This document shows positions 17,301 through 24,360 of a DNA stretch of 31,797 bases, piece by piece. The notes beneath the pieces were generated by a model, which saw only the letters and a program-made list of their open reading frames with translations, was not told where the DNA came from and did not search any database. Every line of letters starts with the position of its first letter. Within the stretch, counting starts at the first letter, position 1. This DNA comes from Candidatus Poribacteria bacterium (GTDB taxonomy: Bacteria > Abyssobacteria > SURF-5), in NCBI GenBank assembly GCA_016215705.1, contig JACRIR010000050.1:1-31797 (forward strand), given 5' to 3'. Position numbers and translations under genes: made by a program.

Positions 17301-17329
17301 TTGAATCTTTGGAGGATTTGCGGTAACAT
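17301..17329 (+). promoter_or_regulatory. Weak sigma-70-type promoter candidate for the AICAR transformylase gene
   Basis: TTGAAT (17301-17306), 17-nt spacer, TAACAT (17324-17329), upstream of the gene at 17403 in the 218-nt divergent gap. Matches are partial and no activity is shown. Confidence 0.3.
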
Positions 17330-17402
17330 TTGCCACATGAGACTACGTTTCAGATGCAATGGACAAGACCGAATCGCACGAAAGTGGGAGGAGAAGGGAT
17401 AG

Positions 17403-18425
17403 ATGAAGGAGAAATTTGTTGTTGAAGGAAAGCTGGCCGCCATATGTAAATACGGCGAGAACGCCTGGCAGCCAGACGCCGGCTTGTACGTAGTTGATCG
17501 AGACGACCCTTTGTCGCTGGGCAATTTCAAGGTTATCGAAGGGTCCGAGCCAAGCTACAACAATATCTGTGACCTGGACAGGCTGCTTCAAACCGTAACT
17601 CATATCGCAGCGGCTTGGCCGGGGGAAGAATTCGCCATAGCCGTCGGTGTCAAACATGGGAATCCGTGCGGCGCGGCCTTCGGCATAGCGTCGGAGCCGG
17701 AGGAAGTGGCGTCAAGAATGATGACCGGCGACAGTCGCGCAATCTTCGGCGGGTCGGTCATAATGAATTTCCCATGCACTGCCGATGTCGCAGACAGATT
17801 ATTGATAGGCGGGCGACCCGCGCTTGATACTATCATTGCGCCGGAGATAGACAAGAAAGCCATCGAATGGCTGGCAAGAAAAGGTGGAAAATGCAGGTTT
17901 ATGGTCAATCCCGCCTTAGCCGGTCTATCTGCCGAGAGTCTCGACAAGAAACAGCGTTTTCGCTATGTTCGTGGCGGAGTTCTGGCGCAGCCTAACTACG
18001 GTTTTGTGTTGAGCTTTGAGCACTCTGATCTGAAGGTTTATGGAAAGAGGTCGGAGAACCACGAAGACGACCTGCGCCTGGCGTGGGCAGTTGGTTCAAC
18101 CTCAAACAGCAATACTGTCACGCTCGTGAAAGATAGAATGTTGATCGGCAACGGCGTGGGCCAGCAAGACAGAGTCGGCGCGGCTGAACTAGCGATCAAA
18201 CGAGCCAGGGATGCCGGGCACTCAACTGACGGGTCTGTCGCGTACAGCGACAGTTTTTTTCCATTTGCAGATGGTCCGGCTGCCTTAATAGCATCCGGCA
18301 TCAAGGCCATTCTTTCCACCAGCGGTTCGGTCAACGACGTGAAAGTCCAGGCGCTTTGCCAGGCGGCGGACGTAACCTTGTATCAATTGCCCGACAAAAT
18401 TGCGCGCGGCTTTTTCGGTCACTAG
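17403..18425 (+). CDS. Stand-alone AICAR transformylase (formyltransferase half of PurH)
   Basis: 340 residues that align only with the formyltransferase part of bifunctional PurH. KYGENAWQ (17-24) equals the RYGENPHQ motif at the start of that domain. SYNNICDLD, the catalytic KHGNPCG (Lys84-His85), NTVTLVKD, GNGVGQQDRVGAAELA and SDSFFPFADG all follow in order. The N-terminal IMP cyclohydrolase (MGS-like) domain is absent and the gene is complete, with ggagga and aaggga upstream of its ATG. The expected reaction is 10-formyl-THF-dependent formylation of AICAR to FAICAR in purine synthesis. IMP cyclohydrolase would then have to be encoded elsewhere. Split versions exist in some archaea and bacteria. 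A changed substrate cannot be excluded given the divergent sequence. Confidence 0.82.
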   Translation: MKEKFVVEGKLAAICKYGENAWQPDAGLYVVDRDDPLSLGNFKVIEGSEPSYNNICDLDRLLQTVTHIAAAWPGEEFAIAVGVKHGNPCGAAFGIASEPEEVASRMMTGDSRAIFGGSVIMNFPCTADVADRLLIGGRPALDTIIAPEIDKKAIEWLARKGGKCRFMVNPALAGLSAESLDKKQRFRYVRGGVLAQPNYGFVLSFEHSDLKVYGKRSENHEDDLRLAWAVGSTSNSNTVTLVKDRMLIGNGVGQQDRVGAAELAIKRARDAGHSTDGSVAYSDSFFPFADGPAALIASGIKAILSTSGSVNDVKVQALCQAADVTLYQLPDKIARGFFGH

Positions 18426-18456
18426 TCGAGTGCTTCCTAATTTTTTATTGCAAAGC

Positions 18457-18478
18457 TCCCCCCTTTGCAAAGGGGGGA
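18457..18478. repeat. ccccctttgcaaaggggg-family palindrome (copy 2)
   Basis: Perfect 22-nt palindrome (t, six c, ttt, gc, aaa, six g, a) 31 nt after the stop of the AICAR transformylase gene. Related to the copies at 2380-2399 and 28944-28965. Confidence 0.75.
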
Positions 18479-18508
18479 ACGCCGCCGAATCAATGCTATG
18501 TTATTATT

Positions 18509-18537
18509 GTGTCCCCGAATTATGGGAAACGAGGCGG
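18509..18537 (-). repeat. Half-copy relic of the ggggacacc palindrome family (copy 3)
   Basis: On the minus strand it reads gcctcgtttcccataattcg then gggacac. The gtttccc-taattcggggacac part matches the flank and left arm of copy 1 at 3443, but the second palindrome arm is missing. It lies in the 214-nt gap before the DUF2400 gene. Confidence 0.55.
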
Positions 18538-18639
18538 GTTTCCTATTGGTGAAGCGAAGAAGCTTCTATGATAGGGTGTGCGGCCAGAAAGATGATTAAG
18601 TTTGCGCCTCTTTGTGGACCTCGTGGATGAAGACGTAAG

Positions 18640-19500
18640 ATGGATTTGGCACTTTTGAAAAAGAAGCTGGATGCGTTGTACAGGAACTACGACAAGGCAT
18701 ATCTGTCGACCGACCCGCTCATGTTTGCGCACCGGTACAAGGATGCGGCTGACAGGGAGGTAGTCGGCCTTGTGGCGTCGTCGCTCGCGTATGGAAACGT
18801 CAAAATGATTCAACGAAACGTCGAGCGCGTGCTCAGGCCGATGGGGACGCATCCCGCAGAGTATGTGCGTGATTTTGATGCGCACTCCCGCCGTTCGGAT
18901 TTTTCGGGATTCGCGCACCGGTTCAACCGGGAGGCCGACATCGTTTTGCTTATGCACTACATGAAACAGATGCTGGAAACAAGCGGGGCAATCGGGGAAT
19001 TCTTCGAGGGTGGCTATCGCTCCGATGACAGCAATATTAGAGATTCGCTTTCTAGTTTTGTCGGGCGAACGCTCGCGCTCGATTGCTCGCCCGTGTATCC
19101 CGAAGGCGTGTTGCCGGAGTCTGCGGGCATCCGGTTCTTCTTCCCCTCCCCCGCTGCCGGCAGCGCATGCAAGAGGCTCAACTTGTATCTTCGCTGGATG
19201 GTCAGGCGTGACGATGGCCTCGATTTCGGACTGTGGGATTTCGTATCACCTTCGCAACTCGTGATTCCGCTGGACACGCACGTTGCACGCATCTGCAGTT
19301 TGATCGGACTGACAAAGCTGAGGACGGCGGGATGGTCAATGGCCGTCGAGATAACCGAGAATCTGAAGAGGCTTGACGCATCGGACCCCGTGAAATACGA
19401 TTTTGCGATATGCAGACTCGGTATACTCGATAAATGTCCGAGAAAGCCGCTGGCGCATGTGTGCGAGAAGTGCGAGATACGCAAACTGTGTTCGAGGTAA
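18640..19500 (+). CDS. TIGR02757 / DUF2400 family protein, HhH-GPD (endonuclease III-like) Fe-S protein
   Basis: 286 residues, the usual family length. The sequence PLDTHVARICSLIGL (from 210) parallels the VDTH motif of endonuclease III, so Asp212 matches its catalytic aspartate. Four C-terminal cysteines (Cys266, 275, 278, 284; C-X8-C-X2-C-X5-C) resemble the [4Fe-4S] loop of the same superfamily. The glycine-rich helix-hairpin-helix and the catalytic lysine of bifunctional glycosylases are not apparent. The family is widespread but its role is not established; DNA binding or repair is the reasonable inference. The start ATG 18640 has only a weak ribosome-binding site. The threonine ammonia-lyase gene starts 16 nt after its stop, so they form an operon. 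Confidence 0.87.
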   Translation: MDLALLKKKLDALYRNYDKAYLSTDPLMFAHRYKDAADREVVGLVASSLAYGNVKMIQRNVERVLRPMGTHPAEYVRDFDAHSRRSDFSGFAHRFNREADIVLLMHYMKQMLETSGAIGEFFEGGYRSDDSNIRDSLSSFVGRTLALDCSPVYPEGVLPESAGIRFFFPSPAAGSACKRLNLYLRWMVRRDDGLDFGLWDFVSPSQLVIPLDTHVARICSLIGLTKLRTAGWSMAVEITENLKRLDASDPVKYDFAICRLGILDKCPRKPLAHVCEKCEIRKLCSR

Positions 19501-19516
19501 AAGGAGAAATGAGGAG

Positions 19517-20725
19517 ATGGCGGTAACATTGAAGGACATCGTTGAGGCCAAGAAACGCATACAGGATACTATTTACCGGACAGCGCTCATGGAGACGAAG
19601 TCGATCAGTTCGTTGACAGGTTTGCACGTTCGCATTAAGCCGGAGAACTTGCAGAAGACCGGCTCGTTCAAGATACGGGGCGCGGCCAACAAGATTGCGC
19701 TCCTGAGCGCAACAGAAAGGGCCAAGGGGGTAATCACTGCTTCGGCTGGCAATCACGCTCAGGGGGTCGCTTACGCGGCCAGGCAGGCCGGCATCGAGGC
19801 CACAATCGTGATGCCAAGCACGACACCGATTGCAAAGGTTGAGGCCGTCCGCCAATATCACACGAATCTCGTTCTCGAGGGCGAGACATACAACGAAGCG
19901 GCGGACCACGCGCGCGCGCTCCAGATCAAGACGGGCGCCATATTTGTTCACGCTTTTGACGACTACGACGTGATCGCAGGTCAGGGAACCATCGCGCTCG
20001 AAATACTCGAGGAATGGCCCGAAGTTGACAGCGTGCTTGTGTCTATCGGCGGCGGCGGATTGATATCCGGAATAGCGACCGCCATAAAGGAGACCAAACC
20101 GCAGGTGAGGATAGTCGGAGTTCAGGCGTCGGGCGCGCCGTCAGCCAGGGTCGCTCTCGAGGAGGGCCGCCCGATTAAATTGAGTTCGGCGCATACGTTG
20201 GCGGACGGCATTGCCGTCAAACAGGTAGGTGAACGAACATTCCCGATCATAAGAAGCCTGGTGGATGAGGTTGTGACGGTGGATGAGGACGAAATCGCGT
20301 CTGCGGTCCTCCACCTGCTCGAGAAGAGCAAGGTCGTGGTGGAAGGCGCAGGCGCCGCGCCGGTGGCCGCTCTCATGTATCACAAAGGCATCGCCAAGAG
20401 ACACAATGTTGTTGTCGTGCTGAGCGGTGGAAACATTGACGTCAACATGCTCGGCAAGATCATCGACAGCGGCCTGGCGAAATCGGGCAGATTCATGACC
20501 GTCGAGGTCGTGCTCGAGGACGTGCCCGGTTCGCTACAGAAGCTTTTGCAGCATGTTGCGGAACTCAAAGGCAACGTGCTCACGATCGAGCACAATCGCA
20601 CGTCGGCCAAAGCGCCGTTCGGCAAAACGTTCGTCACGCTGCACCTTGAGACACGCGGGTATGAACACGTCGAGGAGATCGGGCGAGTACTGGCGAAGCA
20701 TTACAATGTCCAGCCGAAGCCATAA
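19517..20725 (+). CDS. Threonine ammonia-lyase (threonine dehydratase) with C-terminal ACT domain
   Basis: 402 residues, the single-ACT type. The fold-type II PLP core has NLQKTGSFKIRGA with the Schiff-base Lys52, SAGNHAQGVA for substrate and carboxylate contact, and the phosphate-binding loop GGGGLISGIA. Residues about 325-402 (FMTVEVVLEDVPGSLQKLL ... NVLTIEHNRT) form one ACT domain, which in this family senses an amino acid. The reaction is threonine to 2-oxobutyrate and ammonia, either as the first isoleucine step or in catabolism. The short form with one ACT is commonly called TdcB- or IlvA-like; I leave the symbol open. The start is ATG 19517, ten bases after aaggag. It follows the DUF2400 gene closely. 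A catabolic serine/threonine role is equally possible. Confidence 0.92.
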   Translation: MAVTLKDIVEAKKRIQDTIYRTALMETKSISSLTGLHVRIKPENLQKTGSFKIRGAANKIALLSATERAKGVITASAGNHAQGVAYAARQAGIEATIVMPSTTPIAKVEAVRQYHTNLVLEGETYNEAADHARALQIKTGAIFVHAFDDYDVIAGQGTIALEILEEWPEVDSVLVSIGGGGLISGIATAIKETKPQVRIVGVQASGAPSARVALEEGRPIKLSSAHTLADGIAVKQVGERTFPIIRSLVDEVVTVDEDEIASAVLHLLEKSKVVVEGAGAAPVAALMYHKGIAKRHNVVVVLSGGNIDVNMLGKIIDSGLAKSGRFMTVEVVLEDVPGSLQKLLQHVAELKGNVLTIEHNRTSAKAPFGKTFVTLHLETRGYEHVEEIGRVLAKHYNVQPKP

Positions 20726-20775
20726 CCACTTTTTTCACCGCAAAGACGCAAAGGGGCCAAAGGAGACTGTCCCAT

Positions 20776-20860
20776 AATTCTGTAGGTGCGAATTTATTCG
20801 CATGGGGGATGTGAAAAATGCCTGAAAACATTATGCGAATAAATTCGCACCTACAGAATT
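20776..20860. repeat. Long GTAG-headed hairpin with perfect 28-bp arms
   Basis: Left arm 20776-20803 and right arm 20833-20860 are perfect reverse complements around a 29-nt loop. The arm runs aattctgtaggtgcg then aatttattcgcat. A GTAG tetranucleotide lies at its foot, as in substrates of RAYT enzymes. Shorter relatives are at 3533-3550 and near 26841-26862. No U-run follows, so it is not a standard terminator although it lies 50 nt after the threonine ammonia-lyase gene. Confidence 0.75.
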
Positions 20861-20873
20861 CGGCGACTGTTTG

Positions 20874-20938
20874 CCTTAATTCGGGGACACCATGCCGCAT
20901 GGTGTCCCCGAATTAAGGGGCGTTTCCTTCACAGTTAA
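20874..20938. repeat. Palindrome of the ggggacacc family with conserved flank (copy 4)
   Basis: 20874-20918 is a perfect 45-nt inverted repeat (arms ccttaattcggggacacc plus atgc around one c). On the minus strand it is preceded by ctgtgaaggaaacgcc, matching the flank of the copies at 24219 and 26285. The gap 20726-21004 holds only this and the hairpin at 20776. Confidence 0.85.
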
Positions 20939-21004
20939 GCCGCCGCTGGTGGAGGTAGTCGCATGTTCGTTTCGTGCTTTCCCAATTCATCATTGCTCGG
21001 CGGC

Positions 21005-21535
21005 TTACAGCTTCTTCCTGAGAACCGCGTGGCATTTTTCGCAGAACCCGTTGCTTTTGAGGTCGATGTCTTCGACCGAGTATGAGAGATACATGACGCA
21101 GCGGAAGTCTCTGCAGTGAATAAGCCCGAAGCAGTGTCCGAGCTCGTGTATGGCTTCTTTTTCACAGCGATGATAGAGCAAGGAAGCGTCTTCCGGCAAG
21201 CCGTAGAATCTCTGGTGCAGCCGATGAATGGAAATGATGGCGGCCGGATTGTTGAACTGCGCCTCCCCGAAAACAAAGGAAAGCGGCGGGATGAACAGGT
21301 CGACGGAGGCTACGCCGAGCAGTTTCGTGTCGGCCCCCGCGCGGTGGAGGAGCAGCCTTTCAAGAAGCTTAGTGGAATAATACTGCTCCCTCACGATATC
21401 GTACGCGCCTTCAAGCGAAATCGTGGAATCGCTCACCTTGCAGGGGAGCTTCAAGGTTTCGGGGAGTGAAAGCGCAAGGAATTCGGTAATGGAGTCGTCC
21501 ACTCCGCCGACGGGAAAGATCAGTATCTCGGCCAA
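21005..21535 (-). CDS. Archaemetzincin-family zinc metallopeptidase
   Basis: 176 residues. The diagnostic pattern is complete: His130-Glu131-Leu-Gly-His134, Gly137, His140, Cys141, Cys146, Met148, then Cys165-x-x-Cys168. That gives the catalytic zinc site (HExxHxxGxxH) plus the second four-cysteine zinc site specific to archaemetzincins. There is no signal peptide, so it should be cytoplasmic. Physiological substrates of the bacterial members are not established. Translation begins at TTG 21535: the family's N-terminal strand (EILIFPVGGVD) starts there, and there is no better in-frame start before the preceding stop. Only two bases separate it from the stop of the sigma-54 regulator, so it is probably translated by coupling and shares that operon. 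Confidence 0.88.
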   Translation of the reverse strand: MAEILIFPVGGVDDSITEFLALSLPETLKLPCKVSDSTISLEGAYDIVREQYYSTKLLERLLLHRAGADTKLLGVASVDLFIPPLSFVFGEAQFNNPAAIISIHRLHQRFYGLPEDASLLYHRCEKEAIHELGHCFGLIHCRDFRCVMYLSYSVEDIDLKSNGFCEKCHAVLRKKL

Positions 21536-21537
21536 AC

Positions 21538-22884
21538 TTATGGGTTCTTGATGTTGTACTTTTTGATTTTTCTATACAACGTCACACGGTCGATATTCAG
21601 GAAGCGCGCAGCCTGCGAGATGTTCCAATCGGTCTCGGCGAGCGTGCTGCGGATGTGTTCCCGTTCGACGGCATCGAGAGTCTTTTCCGCCGAGACACGC
21701 GGCGTCTCGACCGTACTCATCGGCAGATGGCCGACCTGGATCGCATTTGATTTACAGACGACCACCGCCCGCTCGATAGCATTTTCGAGTTCCCGGACGT
21801 TTCCCGGCCAGGGGTAGTTCATCATTCGTTCGAGCGCTTCCGGCGCGATACTCTCTATATGCTTGTTTGTGGTCTGGCTGTATTTCCGGAGGAAGTGCTC
21901 GGCGAGCGAGGGGATGTCGTCGCGGCGCTCGCGCAACGGCGGAATCCGTATGGTGAAGACGTTCAGGCGATAATACAGATCGCTTCGGAACAGTCCGGAT
22001 TCGACGCTCCCCTCGAGGTTCTTGTTCGTCGCAGCAATCAGCCGGAAATCCACCGCGATTTCTCTTTCGCCTCCTATGCGTCTGATTTTCTTTTCCTCGA
22101 GCACGCGGAGAAGGTTCACCTGCGTTTTCTGGCTGATGTCGCCGATTTCATCAAGGAAAAGGCTTCCGCCGTCCGCCATTTCAAACTTGCCCTTGCGCCT
22201 GTATTGAGCGCCCGTGAAAGCGCCTTTCTCATGTCCGAAGAGCTCGCTCTCGAGAATGCCTTCGGGCAACGCTCCGCAATTCAGAATGATCATGGGCATA
22301 TAGCGCCTGCGGCTGTTGGCGTGGATGGCCTTGGCGACAAGCTCCTTACCCGTACCGCTTTCTCCCCTGATCAGGACGGAGGTGTCGGTTTTCGAGACCG
22401 TCTCCACGGCCTCAACCACCTCGCGCATTCCCCCGCTGCCCCCGATTATGTCGTGCGCCAGTATGGATTCATCGAGGCTCTTCTTTAGTCTCACGTTTTC
22501 GGCGGCCAGGTTCTTGCGCTCGACCGCGTTCCGGATCAGATGGCCGACGTGCTCGGGATCGAAAGGCTTCGTGAGATAATCATATGCCCCTTGTTTCAGG
22601 GCTTCGACGGCGGATTCGACGGATGCGAAAGCCGTCATGATGATGATGACGGCGTCGGGATTTACCTCCTTGATCTTTTTCTGGAGCTCGAGCCCGCTCA
22701 TCCCCGGCATTTTGACATCGAGCAGAAAGATGTCCCAATCCTCTTCCGTCAATTTTGCGAGGGCTTCTTTTCCCGTCGAGGCGGAGCCTACGGCGTAGCC
22801 GTCGTCGCGAAACCATTCTGAGAGCGATTTGAGCACTATCGGCTCGTCGTCGACAACCAGAATGCGCACGTTTTCGTTGTTCAT
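21538..22884 (-). CDS. Sigma-54-dependent response regulator, NtrC/AtoC type
   Basis: 448 residues. The receiver domain (6-118) has the acidic pair Asp12-Asp13, phosphorylatable Asp56 (LLDVKMPG) and Lys106 (YLTKP). The AAA+ domain has Walker A GESGTGKE (174-181), the sigma-54 contact loop GAFTGA (221-226) and Walker B SLFLDE. The C-terminus is a Fis-type helix-turn-helix (WNISQAARFLNIDRVTLYRK). It therefore activates sigma-54 promoters when phosphorylated. The start is ATG 22884; the gagggggt site just upstream overlaps the stop of the cytochrome gene. The histidine kinase two genes upstream is the obvious partner. A matching promoter candidate lies at 31456-31470, ahead of the GcvH-like genes. 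Confidence 0.95.
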   Translation of the reverse strand: MNNENVRILVVDDEPIVLKSLSEWFRDDGYAVGSASTGKEALAKLTEEDWDIFLLDVKMPGMSGLELQKKIKEVNPDAVIIIMTAFASVESAVEALKQGAYDYLTKPFDPEHVGHLIRNAVERKNLAAENVRLKKSLDESILAHDIIGGSGGMREVVEAVETVSKTDTSVLIRGESGTGKELVAKAIHANSRRRYMPMIILNCGALPEGILESELFGHEKGAFTGAQYRRKGKFEMADGGSLFLDEIGDISQKTQVNLLRVLEEKKIRRIGGEREIAVDFRLIAATNKNLEGSVESGLFRSDLYYRLNVFTIRIPPLRERRDDIPSLAEHFLRKYSQTTNKHIESIAPEALERMMNYPWPGNVRELENAIERAVVVCKSNAIQVGHLPMSTVETPRVSAEKTLDAVEREHIRSTLAETDWNISQAARFLNIDRVTLYRKIKKYNIKNP

Positions 22885-22897
22885 CTCACAAACCCCC

Positions 22898-24190
22898 TCA
22901 GCGCGTAAACGAGCGCCTGGAACTCTGGCGGTAGCGGGAGGCAAACACGATACAGCCCACAACGGCCCCCAGACTCACAAGCGCGCCAAGCGACCAGAGC
23001 GCCGCAGTCCTGATTCGGCGAAGATTCTCGAAATCGCCGTTCACCCGCTCGACATGGATGCGCGCCTGGAAAATCTCCGGCCGCGCGTTGGGATGACAAT
23101 GAGACTTTCCACAAGTGGTCTTCAAGTTTGAGACGTATATCGAGGACTCCGGATCATTCGACGGGAGAATGTCGTGATAACCGTGGCAACTGACGCACGT
23201 GGCAACCGAGACGATGCCGATGTCCTTCCCCATGCCGTGGTCGCTCTTCGTGAACGTAGACACCTTATTTGTAAGAATGTTGTACTTGCTCATCTTCGTC
23301 ACGTCGTCATGGCATCGGGCGCAGGTGTACGTTACATTGAAGGCCGACACACTCGATTCAGGATTCCAGGGCGCGGCTATCTTGTGCTCGCCGTGGCAAT
23401 CAGCGCAGACGGGCGAATCCGATATCCCCATCTTGTACGCTTTGCCGTGAATGCTTTGGCTGTACGCCAGGTACTCGTTCAGGTGGCATTTGCCGCAGGT
23501 GGCCGGTTGATGCGGTTTCAGGTCGGCCTCGCCGTTCCCCTGGATGTCGTGCACGCCGTGACAATCAGTGCAGACGGCGGACATGCGAACAAGTCCGTCC
23601 TTGAAAAGGGCTTTGCCGTGGACGCTTTGCTGGTATTCCGCGTATGGTTGCTCGACGTGTATGTTGTGCTTCACCACCATCTGCATGTTGTCGTGGCAGA
23701 CGGCGCACGTGCGCGGGATGTTTGCCCTATATATGGTCGAATCGGGATCAGATGCTGCCCTGATGTTATGCTTGCCATGGCAATCCGAGCAGGTGGCAAC
23801 GTCCTTATCGCCTTTCTCGGACGCGCGGCCGTGGACGCTCGTCTTGTACTGCTGCATCGGCGTGAAATTCGGCGCGCCCTCGGGATTGCCTTTGTAGTGG
23901 CAGGATGTGCAGTTTACCAGCGCCAGGGTCTTGGCGTGGGGGATTTTCTCGCTTGCGGGCTGCGTTTGCGGGACGTCGGAATGGCAGTCGATGCATTTGA
24001 GTTTCCCGTGTATCGACTTCGAGAAGGACGCGCGGTCCACATAAATCAGTTGCCTGCGCGCAGTTTCCTTGTCGCCATGGCAGATAAGACATGCTTCGTT
24101 TTCAGCCTTGTTTGACCCATCCGCAGCCCATGCGTCTCCGGCGACTGCTATCAGCAACAAGAATGCCACTATTCCGGAGAGACTGATCAT
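22898..24190 (-). CDS. Membrane-anchored multiheme cytochrome c (eleven heme-binding motifs)
   Basis: 430 residues. A signal peptide occupies 1-23 (ending GDAWAADG), and a hydrophobic C-terminal helix (about 396-417) followed by basic residues anchors the protein with hemes in the periplasm. Ten CxxCH motifs start at Cys34, 66, 94, 134, 162, 207, 232, 262, 290 and 332, plus one CX4CH (Cys360-Cys365-His366). Five S-x-H-G segments (SIHGK, SVHGR, SVHGK, SIHGK, SDHGM) supply distal histidines in repeating modules, as in c3/c7-type nrfH-like cytochromes. The start is ATG 24190; longer readings run into a palindromic repeat. The gene is 170 nt after the kinase and 13 nt before the regulator. A role as electron carrier for the NrfD/Fe-S complex nearby is likely but inferred. 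Confidence 0.93.
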   Translation of the reverse strand: MISLSGIVAFLLLIAVAGDAWAADGSNKAENEACLICHGDKETARRQLIYVDRASFSKSIHGKLKCIDCHSDVPQTQPASEKIPHAKTLALVNCTSCHYKGNPEGAPNFTPMQQYKTSVHGRASEKGDKDVATCSDCHGKHNIRAASDPDSTIYRANIPRTCAVCHDNMQMVVKHNIHVEQPYAEYQQSVHGKALFKDGLVRMSAVCTDCHGVHDIQGNGEADLKPHQPATCGKCHLNEYLAYSQSIHGKAYKMGISDSPVCADCHGEHKIAAPWNPESSVSAFNVTYTCARCHDDVTKMSKYNILTNKVSTFTKSDHGMGKDIGIVSVATCVSCHGYHDILPSNDPESSIYVSNLKTTCGKSHCHPNARPEIFQARIHVERVNGDFENLRRIRTAALWSLGALVSLGAVVGCIVFASRYRQSSRRSFTR

Positions 24191-24218
24191 AAATCTCACG
24201 GGAAAACGACGCCCGTTC

Positions 24219-24280
24219 CTTAATCGGAGACACCATGCCTCAGGGTGTCCCCGATTAAGAGTCGCTTCTTTCACAATTAA
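24219..24280. repeat. Degenerate palindrome of the ggggacacc family with flank (copy 5)
   Basis: Arms 24219-24234 (cttaatcggagacacc) and 24244-24259 match at 15 of 16 positions. On the minus strand it is preceded by ttaattgtgaaagaagcg then actc, the same flank as at 26285-26303. Immediately beyond, cctgcc-gca-ggcagg (24281-24295) forms a separate small stem. All lie between the kinase and cytochrome genes. Confidence 0.7.
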
Positions 24281-24360
24281 CCTGCCGCAGGCAGGCTGGT
24301 CGTTCCTCAAGAAAAGTTTAGGTTTTCGGCTTTCGGGTTTCAGGTTGAAATCTCCTCTTC

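Noticed and set aside
20776-20918. Rho-independent terminator after the threonine ammonia-lyase gene
   Set aside because: Both hairpins lack a following U-run and belong to dispersed repeat families, so a terminator call would be unsupported.
23174-24115. Long open frame on the plus strand opposite the multiheme cytochrome
   Set aside because: It is an artefact of the repeated CxxCH codons on the other strand and has no ribosome-binding site or recognisable motif.
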